A stretch of DNA of 8,448 nucleotides, taken from an uncultured Bacteroidota bacterium. Its GTDB lineage: Bacteria > Bacteroidota > Bacteroidia > 2-12-FULL-35-15. This document shows positions 1-6,479 of this stretch, one piece after another. The notes beneath the pieces were generated by a model that ran no database searches, was not told the origin of the DNA, and saw only the letters and a list, made by a program, of their open reading frames with translations. Made by a program: the position numbers and the translations under genes. The stretch's first letter is position 1. Each line of letters starts with the position of its first letter. Location: NCBI GenBank assembly GCA_903881065.1, contig CAIRRW010000160.1, positions 1 to 8,448 on the forward strand, given 5' to 3'.

Positions 1-904
1 AAAAATATTCAATAAAAAAAACTGCTAAAAACCAGAATAAAGCTATGATTCTGAATTTTTGTATCGCCTTTATTTTATCAGAATAAAAGTAAATACTAAA
101 TGCAATTAATACAAAACAAAGAGCAAACATGCTATATGAATAATGAAAAGAATAGCGAAGGAAATTAAATAACCAATCAACATTTGGATTGCCAAGCCAA
201 CCATTACTACCGCCTACTCCGCCTTTGCCCAATTGATAAAGTGTAATATTTATATGTGGAATATACAAAGCAAGAATGCTGACTGATGCTAAAAGGTAGC
301 CTTTCCAATTCTGTTTATTAATAAAAAAGAACCCAGTTATGCCGACAATTATTAAAAAAAGAAAGGCAAAATGATGAACGTAAGCACATATAACAGAGGA
401 AAGAATATAACCTATTAAGTATTTTATTTTGCCTGATTCGGTTTTGAATAGATAATTACTCCAATACCAAACCATAAGCAATGAAAATAAAACACCAATA
501 CTATAGGGCCTTGCAAGCTGGCTATACATTACAAAATATTGCAACACTGCCATAAATGCAGCAAGAATAAGCCCTACAGAACTATTAAACCAGAATTTAG
601 AAATACGATAAGCTACAATTATCGAGATTAATCCGCAGATGAGGAATGGAAACTTGACCACCATTTCATTGTCGCCAAATAATTTGGTGAAATAATATAA
701 AAATACCTGTACACCTATAGGATGCCCGTCAGTAGCTGCACCTTTTTCAATAAGGTCAGATAAGGAATTAAAATGAGTTCGAGCCAATGCGCTTAATTCA
801 TCGTGCATAAACGGCATATTCGGGTAGTTCCAAAAACGAAGAACAACTGCTACCAATAAAATTAAAAGTAATAAACTATTGTCGAGAGATAATTTATTTT
901 TCAA
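1..904 (-). CDS. GT39/PMT-like membrane glycosyltransferase, N-terminal part (cut by left edge)
   Basis: The reading frame stays open from a TTG at 902-904 to the left edge, about 301 residues, so the C-terminus is outside the window. The start is the first usable codon after the tRNA. It gives a short basic N-terminus (MKNKLSLDNS) followed directly by a first membrane helix (about residues 10-24); the first in-frame ATG (residue 30) would remove that helix. The first outer loop carries HDE at 34-36, the place where GT-C enzymes keep their catalytic acidic residue, then DGHP at 59-62. A YSQLARPYS motif (129-137) and HHF (179-181) follow, with repeated hydrophobic helices throughout. These match the ArnT/PMT-like GT39 (PMT_2) family, integral membrane enzymes that move a sugar from a polyprenyl-phosphate donor to an acceptor on the outer side of the membrane. 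Family assignment is good; donor and acceptor are unknown. Confidence 0.8.
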   Translation of the reverse strand, partial: MKNKLSLDNSLLLLILLVAVVLRFWNYPNMPFMHDELSALARTHFNSLSDLIEKGAATDGHPIGVQVFLYYFTKLFGDNEMVVKFPFLICGLISIIVAYRISKFWFNSSVGLILAAFMAVLQYFVMYSQLARPYSIGVLFSLLMVWYWSNYLFKTESGKIKYLIGYILSSVICAYVHHFAFLFLIIVGITGFFFINKQNWKGYLLASVSILALYIPHINITLYQLGKGGVGGSNGWLGNPNVDWLFNFLRYSFHYSYSMFALCFVLIAFSIYFYSDKIKAIQKFRIIALFWFLAVFFIEYF

Positions 905-920
905 GGCTGGATTATTTTTG

Positions 921-1007
921 CGGAGAGGGCGGGATTCGAACCCGCGATACCCTTGCGAGTATACAAACTTTCCAGGCTTGCTCATTCGACCACTCTGACA
1001 CCTCTCC
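921..1007 (-). tRNA. tRNA-Ser (anticodon GGA)
   Basis: The minus strand folds as a class II tRNA of 87 bases. The acceptor stem is GGAGAGG (1001-1007) with CCTCTCC (922-928), and G at 921 is the discriminator. The anticodon stem CAAGC/GTTTG encloses the loop CTGGAAA, with anticodon GGA at 971-973, which reads UCC/UCU serine codons. The long variable arm typical of tRNA-Ser is present: six pairs (947-952 with 957-962) closed by a GCAA loop. The T arm is GCGGG-TTCGAAT-CCCGC. The CCA end is not encoded (the next bases are CAA), so it must be added after transcription. Confidence 0.97.
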
Positions 1008-1022
1008 GTTTTTTATGGAGCG

Positions 1023-1030
1023 CAAATGTA
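1023..1030 (-). promoter_or_regulatory. -7 promoter element for tRNA-Ser
   Basis: The minus strand reads TACATTTG here, an exact match to the Bacteroidota -7 consensus TAnnTTTG. It lies 15 bases before the tRNA 5' end, which would give a leader of roughly ten bases. I see no good TTG -33 element at the expected distance. The site lies just after the murF stop codon, so the tRNA can be transcribed independently of murF. Confidence 0.5.
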
Positions 1031-1076
1031 ATAAAACTTTTTGGGGTGGAAGATTTTATGCATATTTAATAAACAC

Positions 1077-2381
1077 TTACAAAACATCAATAACCTTTTC
1101 CAATTTAATGCCGCGTGAACCCTTTATAAGAATGGTGAATTCTTTTGGGTTGATTTGTTTTAAATATTCCAAAGCATCTAAACTAGTTGAAAAGATCTTG
1201 GCATTCATGCTTTTTCCAGCTTCCATAAAATAAGGACCAACCAGAATAACATTACTGATATTTCTTTTCAATAATAAATCAATAATGGAATTATGTTCCT
1301 TTTCACTTTCATTTCCTAACTCAAGCATATCCCCAAGAATAACCATTTTATTAGGTTGATTCATTTGAGCAAAATTTTCAATAGCTGCGTTCATGCTTGA
1401 AGGATTTGCATTATATGCATCGAGCAACAATAAATTATTTTTTGTCTGCATTACCTGCGAACGATTGTTGGAAGGGATGTAATTTTCAAGTCCTGCTTTA
1501 ATATTATCTTCGGTAACATTAAAATAATTACCGATACAAGCAGCTGCTACTATGTTCTCGAAATTATATTTTCCTATCAGTTGAGTTTCAATGACAGACT
1601 TACTATCTATATTATATGTATCACTTTTTGTTTTACACTTTAATTTTACAAAAGGATTGCTCTCAATAAATTTACCTATAAAGTCACAGCTTTCATTTGT
1701 TCCATAAGTAATTCTATTTATGCCATTTGAAAGATTATTCAACAATTCATTATCGACATTGACGAAAAGTTTGCCTCCCTTTTGCTGTATGTATTTATAC
1801 ATTTCGCTCTTTGCTATTATCACTCCCTGCTCGCCGCCAAAACCTTCCAAATGCGCTTTCCCGATATTAGTTATCATACCAAAATCAGGTTCGGCTATGT
1901 TGCAAAGCATTGCTATTTCACCTTGATGATTGGCTCCCATTTCTATAATTGCAATCTCGTGCTCGTTAGTAATACTCAATAAAGTAAGTGGCACTCCAAT
2001 GTGATTATTAAGATTGCCTTTTGTGGCTTGCACTTTGTATTTTTGGCTTAGCACCGCATTCACCAATTCTTTGGAAGTGGTTTTGCCATTTGTGCCAGTG
2101 ATGCTTATAATTGGAATAGTTAATTGTTTGCGATGATGATTCGCCAGTTCCTGAAGCGAAGTCAATACATTTTTTACAAGAATATATCTTTCATCTTTTT
2201 TATATTTATCTTCATCAATCACAGCAAAAGAACTACCCGAATTTAAAGCCTGTTCTGCAAATTGGTTGGCATTAAAATTGTCGCCCTTCAATGCAAAGAA
2301 AATACTGTCGGGGTGTATCTCTCTGGTATCAGTGCATACAAGAGGGTTATCAAGGAAATGAGAATAAAGCTCTTCTATCAT
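1077..2381 (-). CDS. murF: UDP-N-acetylmuramoyl-tripeptide--D-alanyl-D-alanine ligase
   Basis: MurF is a cytoplasmic ATP-dependent ligase that adds D-Ala-D-Ala to UDP-MurNAc-tripeptide, completing the UDP-MurNAc-pentapeptide for peptidoglycan. At 434 residues it has the usual length and all three Mur-ligase domains. The N-terminal UDP-binding part includes TDTRE (17-21) and FFALKG (28-33). The central ATPase has the P-loop GTNGKTT (96-102), EMGANHQGEI (147-156), the NIGKAHLEGFG region (172-182) and AKSE (190-193), where the family's carbamylated lysine is expected. The C-terminal domain has DAYNANPSSM (321-330), ILGDMLELG (348-356) and IKGSRG (419-424). YNANPSSM and the long N-terminal domain separate it from MurC, MurD and MurE. 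The ATG is 9 bases after the nadE stop, so the two are probably co-transcribed. No clear hairpin terminator follows the stop codon. Confidence 0.96.
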   Translation of the reverse strand: MIEELYSHFLDNPLVCTDTREIHPDSIFFALKGDNFNANQFAEQALNSGSSFAVIDEDKYKKDERYILVKNVLTSLQELANHHRKQLTIPIISITGTNGKTTSKELVNAVLSQKYKVQATKGNLNNHIGVPLTLLSITNEHEIAIIEMGANHQGEIAMLCNIAEPDFGMITNIGKAHLEGFGGEQGVIIAKSEMYKYIQQKGGKLFVNVDNELLNNLSNGINRITYGTNESCDFIGKFIESNPFVKLKCKTKSDTYNIDSKSVIETQLIGKYNFENIVAAACIGNYFNVTEDNIKAGLENYIPSNNRSQVMQTKNNLLLLDAYNANPSSMNAAIENFAQMNQPNKMVILGDMLELGNESEKEHNSIIDLLLKRNISNVILVGPYFMEAGKSMNAKIFSTSLDALEYLKQINPKEFTILIKGSRGIKLEKVIDVL

Positions 2382-2390
2382 ATTATTGAT

Positions 2391-3170
2391 TTACTTTAAT
2401 TCATCAGGAATAATGCATACAGGAATCGGCGTCATTTTATGCTGATTTATTTTATTTCGTGTAGTATAAATATCAAGCACCAGTTTTTGTCTTTCGTTGA
2501 GAGTTTCAAAATTATGCGGGCTGGCAATGAACTTCATCGCCCATTCCAACTCATTATAAGTAGCGCCAATCTGATCTTCATCGCTTCTTGAATCTGCAAA
2601 GAGTCCATCGGTAGGAGGAGCAACCTGTATTGATTCTATTATTTCCAATTCTCTTGCCAGCGCGAATACTTCCGATTTCATTAAGTCGGCTATTGGACTT
2701 ATATCCACTCCTCCGTCACCATACTTAGTAAAAAAACCGATTCCGAAATCTTCTATTTTATTTCCAGTACCTGCTACCAGCATTTTATGATGTCCTGCAA
2801 AAGCAAATAAAGTTGTCATTCGTAAACGTGCACGTGTGTTTGCCATTGTAAGCCAATCACGAATTTCTTCCGGGAAGGCATTATAAATAGAATGGAATGT
2901 TTCGGTAAGTTCTACTTCGTGTGATGTAACATTTTGGTACTTTATTTTTAACCAGGTAATATGTTCGTGACCTCGATCGTACTCTGCTTTGTGCTGATGA
3001 ATGGGCATGTTCAGACAAATAACAGGTTTCCCGGTCATTGCACAAAGTGTGGAAGTAAGCGCAGAATCTATTCCTCCGGAGATACCTATTACAAAACCTT
3101 TGGTTCCGCTTTGTTCAGAATAATGATTAAGCCAGTTAACTATATGAGTTATTGTTTCTTGTTTTTTCAT
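2391..3170 (-). CDS. nadE: NH3-dependent NAD+ synthetase
   Basis: NadE catalyses the last step of NAD+ synthesis, ATP-dependent amidation of nicotinic acid adenine dinucleotide, as a cytoplasmic homodimer. The protein has 259 residues and only the synthetase domain. There is no N-terminal nitrilase-type glutaminase domain, so free ammonia should be the nitrogen source. Visible motifs are the PP-loop SGGIDSA (31-37), NTRARLRM (111-118), GTGNKIEDFGIGFFTKYGDG (134-153) with the following DISPI, and PTDGLFADSRSDEDQIGATY (186-205). The ATG starts a typical MKKQ N-terminus with an A-rich stretch. It is the first gene of a unit with murF. Its upstream region holds a perfect palindrome and a very short possible leader ORF, listed separately. 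Confidence 0.95.
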   Translation of the reverse strand: MKKQETITHIVNWLNHYSEQSGTKGFVIGISGGIDSALTSTLCAMTGKPVICLNMPIHQHKAEYDRGHEHITWLKIKYQNVTSHEVELTETFHSIYNAFPEEIRDWLTMANTRARLRMTTLFAFAGHHKMLVAGTGNKIEDFGIGFFTKYGDGGVDISPIADLMKSEVFALARELEIIESIQVAPPTDGLFADSRSDEDQIGATYNELEWAMKFIASPHNFETLNERQKLVLDIYTTRNKINQHKMTPIPVCIIPDELK

Positions 3171-3202
3171 TTGCTTGACCTAAATAAAAATCCCGATTTC
3201 AT
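3167..3202 (-). other. Possible 11-codon leader ORF overlapping the nadE start
   Basis: The minus strand has an ATG at 3200-3202 that opens a frame coding for MKSGFLFRSSK, ending in a TGA that overlaps the nadE start as ATGA. The arrangement would allow coupling of leader translation to nadE. The first four codons lie in the downstream arm of the palindrome. There is no ribosome binding site to support it and such a short ORF can occur by chance; this is a candidate only. Confidence 0.15.
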
Positions 3203-3221
3203 ACTAAATGAAATCGGGATT
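3189..3221. repeat. Perfect 14-bp palindrome with 5-base loop between nadE and kbl
   Basis: AATCCCGATTTCAT (3189-3202) and ATGAAATCGGGATT (3208-3221) are perfect inverted repeats around ACTAA. On the minus strand the second arm runs into TTTTTATTT, which makes it look like an intrinsic terminator facing nadE, ending about 18 bases before the nadE ATG. On the plus strand it is followed by AAAAG, not a T-run, so it is not a terminator in that direction. No minus-strand gene lies upstream that would need a terminator; kbl is divergent. It could therefore be a leader attenuator, an operator, a stop for antisense transcription leaving the kbl promoter, or a dispersed palindromic repeat. Confidence 0.85.
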
Positions 3222-3228
3222 AAAAGTA
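3221..3228 (-). promoter_or_regulatory. Weak -7 promoter candidate for nadE-murF
   Basis: The minus strand reads TACTTTTA, seven of eight positions of TAnnTTTG, directly before the palindrome. A start about seven bases downstream would fall inside the first-transcribed arm of the palindrome. In that case the hairpin would not form whole in the mRNA, and the palindrome would be better explained as a DNA site. No convincing -33 element is seen. Confidence 0.25.
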
Positions 3229-3264
3229 CTAATTAATATTTCTTTAGTGAATTGGAGATTACTA

Positions 3265-3272
3265 TATCTTTG
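3265..3272 (+). promoter_or_regulatory. -7 promoter element for kbl
   Basis: TATCTTTG is an exact match to the Bacteroidota TAnnTTTG element. It lies 26 bases before the kbl ATG, which implies a leader of about 20 bases. A weak -33-like TTTA lies at 3243-3246, 18 bases upstream. The kbl leader is A-rich without a Shine-Dalgarno, normal for the phylum. Confidence 0.5.
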
Positions 3273-3298
3273 TCGAAGAAAAATTTAAAACCAACAAT

Positions 3299-4489
3299 AT
3301 GTACGGAAAATTTAAAGATCATTTGCAGGCTGAATTAAAAAACATTGATGAATCCGGCTTGTTTAAAAGAGAACGGATACTGACTACCGAGCAGGGTGCA
3401 GTAGTGAAAGTGAGTACGGGCGAGGAAGTAATTATATTTTGCGCTAATAATTATTTGGGATTATCTTCTCACCCAAAAGTGATAGAAGCTGCTCATAAAA
3501 CGCTGGATAAACATGGATATGGGATGAGCAGTGTCCGTTTTATTTGCGGAACACAGGATATTCATAAAGAACTGGAGCAAAAAATTGCAACTTTTCTTGG
3601 ACAGGAAGATACGATTTTATATGCTGCCTGTTTTGATGCAAATGGCGGTGTATTCGAGCCTTTGCTTGGAGAGGAAGACGCAATTATCTCTGATGAATTA
3701 AATCATGCTTCTATAATTGATGGTGTGCGATTGTGTAAAGCACAACGATATCGATACAGGAATTCTAATATGGAGGATTTGGAAGAACAATTGAAACAGG
3801 CTCAAGCACAACGTTTCAGATTGATAGTAACCGATGGAGTATTTTCTATGGATGGTTTTGTGGCTCCATTGGATAAAATATGTGACCTTGCTGAAAAATA
3901 CAATGCAATGGTGATGGTTGATGAGAGTCATGCTACAGGCTTTATTGGGAAAACAGGAAGAGGAACTGTGGAATTAAAAAACGTAATGCACCGTGTTGAT
4001 ATTATAACAGGAACTCTCGGGAAAGCTCTTGGTGGAGCAATGGGAGGGTTCACAACAGGTAAAAGAGAGATTATTGATATGCTTCGTCAGCGTTCGCGCC
4101 CTTATTTATTTTCTAACTCATTAGCACCTCATATTGTTGGTGCCTCAATAGCGGTTCTGGATATGCTAAGTGAGGCAACTACGCTACGCGACAAGTTAGA
4201 ATGGAATGTAAATTATTTTAAACAAGGAATTAAAAAGGTCGGTTTGGAAATCAAAGATGGTGACTCGGCAATAGTTCCAGTGATGCTTTATGATGCCAAA
4301 CTGGCACAGGATTTTGCAAATAGATTATTAAAAGAAGGGATCTATGTTATTGGATTCTTTTACCCTGTAGTGCCTAAAGGGCAGGCTCGTATTCGTGTAC
4401 AGCTTTCGGCTGCTCACGAAAAAGAACATATTGATAAAGCTCTAGCTGCTTTTGAAAAAGTGGGTAAAGAATTAGGTGTCATAAATTAG
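3299..4489 (+). CDS. kbl: Glycine C-acetyltransferase (2-amino-3-ketobutyrate CoA ligase)
   Basis: Kbl is a PLP enzyme that cleaves 2-amino-3-ketobutyrate with CoA to glycine and acetyl-CoA, the second step of threonine breakdown. The 396-residue protein is full length and resembles E. coli Kbl along its whole length. Shared blocks include FCANNYLGL (47-55), SVRFICGTQD (78-87), CFDANGG (111-117), ISDELNHASIIDGVRLCKA (130-148, with H136 stacking on PLP), TDGVFSMDG (178-186), VDESHATG (207-214, D208 and H211), GTLGKALGG with the PLP lysine K242, RQRSRPYLFSNSLAP (263-277), and a C-terminal FYPVVPKGQARIRVQLSAAH. These blocks favour Kbl over the related serine palmitoyltransferase, KBL-like BioF and ALAS enzymes. 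It is the only plus-strand gene here and has no threonine dehydrogenase beside it. The stop codon is 2 bases from the stop of the convergent dCMP deaminase gene. Confidence 0.95.
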   Translation: MYGKFKDHLQAELKNIDESGLFKRERILTTEQGAVVKVSTGEEVIIFCANNYLGLSSHPKVIEAAHKTLDKHGYGMSSVRFICGTQDIHKELEQKIATFLGQEDTILYAACFDANGGVFEPLLGEEDAIISDELNHASIIDGVRLCKAQRYRYRNSNMEDLEEQLKQAQAQRFRLIVTDGVFSMDGFVAPLDKICDLAEKYNAMVMVDESHATGFIGKTGRGTVELKNVMHRVDIITGTLGKALGGAMGGFTTGKREIIDMLRQRSRPYLFSNSLAPHIVGASIAVLDMLSEATTLRDKLEWNVNYFKQGIKKVGLEIKDGDSAIVPVMLYDAKLAQDFANRLLKEGIYVIGFFYPVVPKGQARIRVQLSAAHEKEHIDKALAAFEKVGKELGVIN

Positions 4490-4491
4490 AC

Positions 4492-4947
4492 CTATTTCTG
4501 ATATCGAACAACTTCCACGCCAAATTTCCTAAGGAAATCAACACCTTCATCAGTAGGCAGTCCTTTAAAATCGGCATACGAATTCATATAATATACCTTT
4601 TTGATGCCGATGGTAAAAATAACGCGCGCACATGCAATACACGGCGAAAGGGTTACATACAGTGTACAATCTTCAATAGGTACATTGTTTTTTGAAGCAT
4701 ATAATATAGCATTCTGTTCGGCGTGTAACGCCAGCGAACAGCTGCCTTTGCTGTCTCTGGGGCATCCTGTTTCGGGATATTCCTCATCGCAATTATGCGT
4801 GCCTGCAGGCGGTCCGTTATATCCCACCGAAATAATCCGTGTATCTTTGGTAAGCACCGCCCCCACTTTTGCTTTCACACAATGCGAACGCTTCGCAAGG
4901 TTTTCGGCAAGTTCCATATATATATCATCGAAAGAAGGCTTTTTCAT
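4492..4947 (-). CDS. dCMP deaminase (ComEB type)
   Basis: A cytoplasmic zinc enzyme of the cytidine/deoxycytidylate deaminase family, 151 residues, full length. It converts dCMP to dUMP, feeding dTMP synthesis. The zinc site is visible: HAE (75-77, H75 zinc ligand and E77 proton shuttle) and PCIAC (102-106, C103 and C106 ligands). The dCMP-type signatures KVGAVL (27-32) and SVGYNGPPAG (40-49) precede it, with a cysteine-rich insert CDEEYPETGCPRDSKGSC (53-70), as in phage T4 and ComEB-type dCMP deaminases. It is the last gene of the right-hand minus-strand unit, 11 bases after the deacetylase stop. Its function has no obvious link to the sugar genes before it, so it may simply share their transcript. 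No terminator fits between it and kbl. Confidence 0.93.
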   Translation of the reverse strand: MKKPSFDDIYMELAENLAKRSHCVKAKVGAVLTKDTRIISVGYNGPPAGTHNCDEEYPETGCPRDSKGSCSLALHAEQNAILYASKNNVPIEDCTLYVTLSPCIACARVIFTIGIKKVYYMNSYADFKGLPTDEGVDFLRKFGVEVVRYQK

Positions 4948-4958
4948 TGGGAATTCAG

Positions 4959-5732
4959 TTATTTATTATTTTTAAAATCAGTTACATATTCATTCATCGT
5001 CACAAACTCGGCTATAGGTTTTAAATAAAGTATAGTTTCCTCCAGTCGCTGCAACATCTTATCACCACTATGTTTGCTGATGTACTTTGGCAATCCGTAT
5101 TGTTTTATTTCAGTAAATTCCCATGGATGAAAATAGAGGGAAACTACTTTATCGCGCTTCAATGTTTTTTTTACCAGCGACTTGAAATACCAAAGCGGAA
5201 AATTTTTAAAACTCAGCCAGAACAGCGGCACACGCAATGCCGGGGATACCGAAGTAGGAATATTTAATACCTTGCCAACATAAAAAGCAGTGCGCGGTTT
5301 ATCCAGATTATTATACCTGCCGGGAATATAAGTAGGGTTCATAGATGAGTTATACTCGTATCCCGCCTTTTCTATTTCCATATCATCTACAGGTGCCAAT
5401 CGCGCCATACGAAAGCCCGTTACAGGCTTATCAATTATTTTTTCAAGAGCTTCTTTTGAATTTTTTAAATCAGATACATTAAATGAAGAATGATAAAATC
5501 CATGAGAAGCTATCTCATGTTTTTGTGAAATAGCTTTAATGAGTTCCTCTTTCTGCAAGGCATACGTGGCAGTTGTAAAAAATGTACACGTTATATTATG
5601 CTTAATGAGCAAGTCAATAACTTTAATAAGTCCGTCGGTAGAAACTTTTATTTTATTATCAAATTCCACTGTGGTTCCATATTCTTCAGGAATATCAAAC
5701 TCCTCCAAATCGAATGTCAACAATACTTTCAT
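4959..5732 (-). CDS. NodB-type polysaccharide deacetylase family protein
   Basis: A 257-residue single-domain protein with the NodB (carbohydrate esterase 4-like) fold motifs in order. TFDLEEFD (6-13) gives the likely catalytic base D8 with E10 as possible metal ligand. Then come TFFTTATYA (50-58), HEIASHGFYHSSF (72-84) with the metal histidines H77 and H81, GFRMAR (106-111) at motif 3, and YFHPWEF (200-206) with the motif-5 histidine H202. No signal peptide or membrane helix is evident, so it probably acts in the cytoplasm. Motif 1 is D-x-E, not the classical DD. The same spacing occurs in ArnD (DVD) and exosortase-associated deacetylases, so a lipid-linked or nucleotide-free sugar substrate is possible. 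It lies 6 bases after the GT2 stop and 11 before dCMP deaminase. The family is clear; N-deacetylation of a polyprenyl-linked sugar is my inference from the neighbours. Confidence 0.85.
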   Translation of the reverse strand: MKVLLTFDLEEFDIPEEYGTTVEFDNKIKVSTDGLIKVIDLLIKHNITCTFFTTATYALQKEELIKAISQKHEIASHGFYHSSFNVSDLKNSKEALEKIIDKPVTGFRMARLAPVDDMEIEKAGYEYNSSMNPTYIPGRYNNLDKPRTAFYVGKVLNIPTSVSPALRVPLFWLSFKNFPLWYFKSLVKKTLKRDKVVSLYFHPWEFTEIKQYGLPKYISKHSGDKMLQRLEETILYLKPIAEFVTMNEYVTDFKNNK

Positions 5733-5738
5733 GAGCGG

Positions 5739-6479
5739 TTATACTTTTCTTTTAAATACAATTGAATACACTCTTATAAAATTGCCAAGCTCTTTCATAA
5801 ATGTTTTGAAACTCATTTTAGATAATATAATTCCTTCACGCAACGAAACTTCGTGCGGAACAAGTTTCAACTTTCTTGTCTTGGCAGCCAATGCCAAAAA
5901 CTCTGTATCTGCCAGATAGCGCTCGATTGTGGTTCGCAAAAATATTAATCGTCCCTTTCTATTTATTCCTTTTATGCCCGATTGAGTATCATTGAAAGGT
6001 AATTTCAAAAACAATCTGTTTAATATCTGCGACATCTTTGATGCCACCCATCGCATTGGCGAAAGTGTCTGGTAATAATTTTCTTTACGTATGCCCGATA
6101 CCACATCAGCGCCGTTTACAAGCAGTTCATATATTTCTTTTATATGAATAAGTTCATACGGGAAATCAATATCGGTATATATCTGAACTCGTCCTTTGCT
6201 AGCCTTTACTCCTGTCCGCAGGGCATTGCCTTTGCCCTTATTTTTTTCATAACTGATAAATTGAAAGTGTTTTACTCTGTCTTTTAGAAATTGTATTGCC
6301 TCCGGATTAATATTTTTCCTGGAGCCATCATTCACAATAATTAAATTAATGGTAACACCGGGAAGTAATTTCATTACATCATTAAAATGCAGCCATACCG
6401 ATTGTTCCCAATCCGGAAGCGGATTGTAGCAGGGCTGTATAATATCCAGATGAATAATCTCCATTTTATTTTCAGGCAT
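5739..6479 (-). CDS. GT2 glycosyltransferase, polyprenyl-phosphate sugar synthase-like
   Basis: A 246-residue single-domain GT-A fold protein of glycosyltransferase family 2, close in pattern to dolichol/polyprenyl-phosphate-sugar synthases (DPM1, GtrB, ArnC). Seen in order: DIIQPCYNP (12-20), the nucleotide-binding IIVNDGS (47-53), NKGKGNALRTG (80-90), the metal-binding TDIDFP (102-107, D103/D105), DTQSGIKG (164-171), typical of this subgroup, and DTEF (191-194), the acceptor/base region. There is no long C-terminal membrane segment; a basic, hydrophobic C-terminus (about 224-246) may associate with the membrane. The ATG overlaps the GT87 stop as ATGCCTGA, so translation is probably coupled. 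A second ATG at residue 6 (6462-6464) follows GAAAATAAA and could also be the start. Expected role: transfer of a sugar from a nucleotide donor to undecaprenyl phosphate on the cytoplasmic side. Confidence 0.87.
   Translation of the reverse strand: MPENKMEIIHLDIIQPCYNPLPDWEQSVWLHFNDVMKLLPGVTINLIIVNDGSRKNINPEAIQFLKDRVKHFQFISYEKNKGKGNALRTGVKASKGRVQIYTDIDFPYELIHIKEIYELLVNGADVVSGIRKENYYQTLSPMRWVASKMSQILNRLFLKLPFNDTQSGIKGINRKGRLIFLRTTIERYLADTEFLALAAKTRKLKLVPHEVSLREGIILSKMSFKTFMKELGNFIRVYSIVFKRKV

Noticed and set aside
1008..1076. A hairpin terminator after murF
   Set aside because: No stable GC-rich stem followed by a T-run could be found on the minus strand; only short AT palindromes (such as AAAACTTTT) are present.
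1015..1233. A 72-codon plus-strand ORF
   Set aside because: It is antisense to the 3' end of murF and begins at the tRNA promoter region; no sign of coding.
3189..3221. The palindrome as an intrinsic terminator on the plus strand
   Set aside because: On that strand the stem is followed by AAAAG with no T-run, and no plus-strand gene ends before it.
2961..3236. A 91-codon plus-strand ORF reaching through the palindrome
   Set aside because: Most of it is antisense to the conserved N-terminal PP-loop part of nadE, and it has no recognisable product or ribosome binding site.
4601..4975. A 124-codon plus-strand ORF
   Set aside because: It lies antisense to the dCMP deaminase gene, whose zinc-site motifs are unmistakable, and its own product shows no family pattern.
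5539..5919. A 126-codon plus-strand ORF
   Set aside because: It is antisense across the ends of the deacetylase and GT2 genes, both well supported; the product is low-complexity and unrecognisable.
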